Position numbers and translations under genes: made by a program. DNA of 5,567 nucleotides from NCBI GenBank assembly GCA_945871415.1, contig CAMBWG010000165.1:1-5567 (forward strand), read 5' to 3'. Below are positions 5,251-5,567 of the stretch, piece after piece (position 1 is the stretch's first letter; each line of letters opens with the position of its first letter). Under the pieces are notes generated by a model. That model had not been told where the DNA came from, made no database searches, and saw only the letters and a program-made list of their open reading frames with translations. This DNA comes from an uncultured Desulfovibrio sp. (lineage in GTDB: Bacteria > Desulfobacterota > Desulfovibrionia > Desulfovibrionales > Desulfovibrionaceae).

Positions 5251-5296
5251 CAGGCTGCTTTTCTGTCTGTCCGGCCCTGCTCCCGGGCTTGCCGGC

Positions 5297-5567
5297 TTAC
5301 TGATTCTGGTGGTTGCTGTCTTCGCTCTTGTCGCTTTTGTCGGCACGCAGAGCCAGATACAGCGGCGTTGCCGTGGCACGCCCGGAGAAAATTTCTTCCG
5401 GCGTGGCGTCCAGCGCCAGCGGCAGCACTTCGTCCACGTGATCCACAAAGATGATTTCCAGATCGCGCAGCACTTCGTCCGGCACTTCCTTGAGGTCCTT
5501 TTCATTGTCATGCGGCATGATGATGCGCTTCATGCCGCTGCGCCGCGCGGCCAGCAGCTTTTCACGC
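5297..5567 (-). CDS. lon: ATP-dependent Lon protease, C-terminal fragment (5' end outside window)
   Basis: Only the last 89 codons and the stop (TAA at 5297-5299) are in view. The visible part begins 'REKLLAARRSGMKRIIMPHD', matching the Lon proteolytic domain around 'KEKLLAAHRGGIKTVLIP' of the E. coli enzyme. By that alignment the Lys at 5558-5560 is the catalytic Lys of the Ser-Lys dyad (K722 in E. coli). 'NEKDLKEVPDEVLRDLEI' and 'FVDHVDEVLPLAL' follow as expected. The protein then continues for about 36 more residues, ending in a hydrophilic tail of Asp, Lys, Ser, Asn and Gln. Lon is a cytoplasmic AAA+ protease that degrades damaged and regulatory proteins. The ATPase domain and catalytic Ser lie beyond the right edge, so completeness cannot be judged. 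It converges on the upstream operon and ends in a strong terminator. Confidence 0.94.
   Translation of the reverse strand, partial: REKLLAARRSGMKRIIMPHDNEKDLKEVPDEVLRDLEIIFVDHVDEVLPLALDATPEEIFSGRATATPLYLALRADKSDKSEDSNHQNQ

Overview
The window reads as ordinary chromosome from a Gram-negative bacterium, most likely a sulfate-reducer-type member of the Desulfovibrionaceae. That placement is an inference from the moderately high G+C content, the Tol-Pal gene order and the style of the Pal and Lon sequences; no rRNA or marker search was possible. There are six protein genes: five on the + strand and the end of one on the - strand.

Region 1 (1-2814) is the distal part of a Tol-Pal envelope cluster. 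It opens with the 3' part of a TonB/TolA-type transducer gene that carries two TonB C-terminal-like domains in tandem, followed by tolB and pal. Together these products would link the inner-membrane TolQR motor (expected just upstream, not in view) to the outer membrane and peptidoglycan during cell constriction. A hairpin after tolB, a new promoter with a perfect TTGACA -35 box, and a structured leader suggest that pal is also transcribed on its own. A clear intrinsic terminator closes the cluster.

Region 2 (2818-5250) is a two-gene metabolic operon set between non-coding repeats. The operon encodes a D-2-hydroxyacid dehydrogenase (glycerate dehydrogenase/hydroxypyruvate reductase-like) and, two bases later, a metal-dependent amidohydrolase-superfamily enzyme. 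A 148-bp multi-hairpin repeat lies just upstream (2818-2965), and an inverted copy about 81% identical lies downstream (5000-5146). A 24-bp palindrome at 5227-5250 looks like the two ends of the same element joined together. The two long copies differ at a compensated base pair in a perfect 9-bp stem while the loop has diverged, which points to an element kept as a structure rather than as a protein. This repeat family is the least ordinary part of the window.

Region 3 (5161-5567) is the C-terminal end of lon on the - strand, converging on the operon, with a strong GC-rich terminator between them that could serve both strands. I see no CRISPR array, tRNA, rRNA, transposase, defence system or secondary-metabolite genes.
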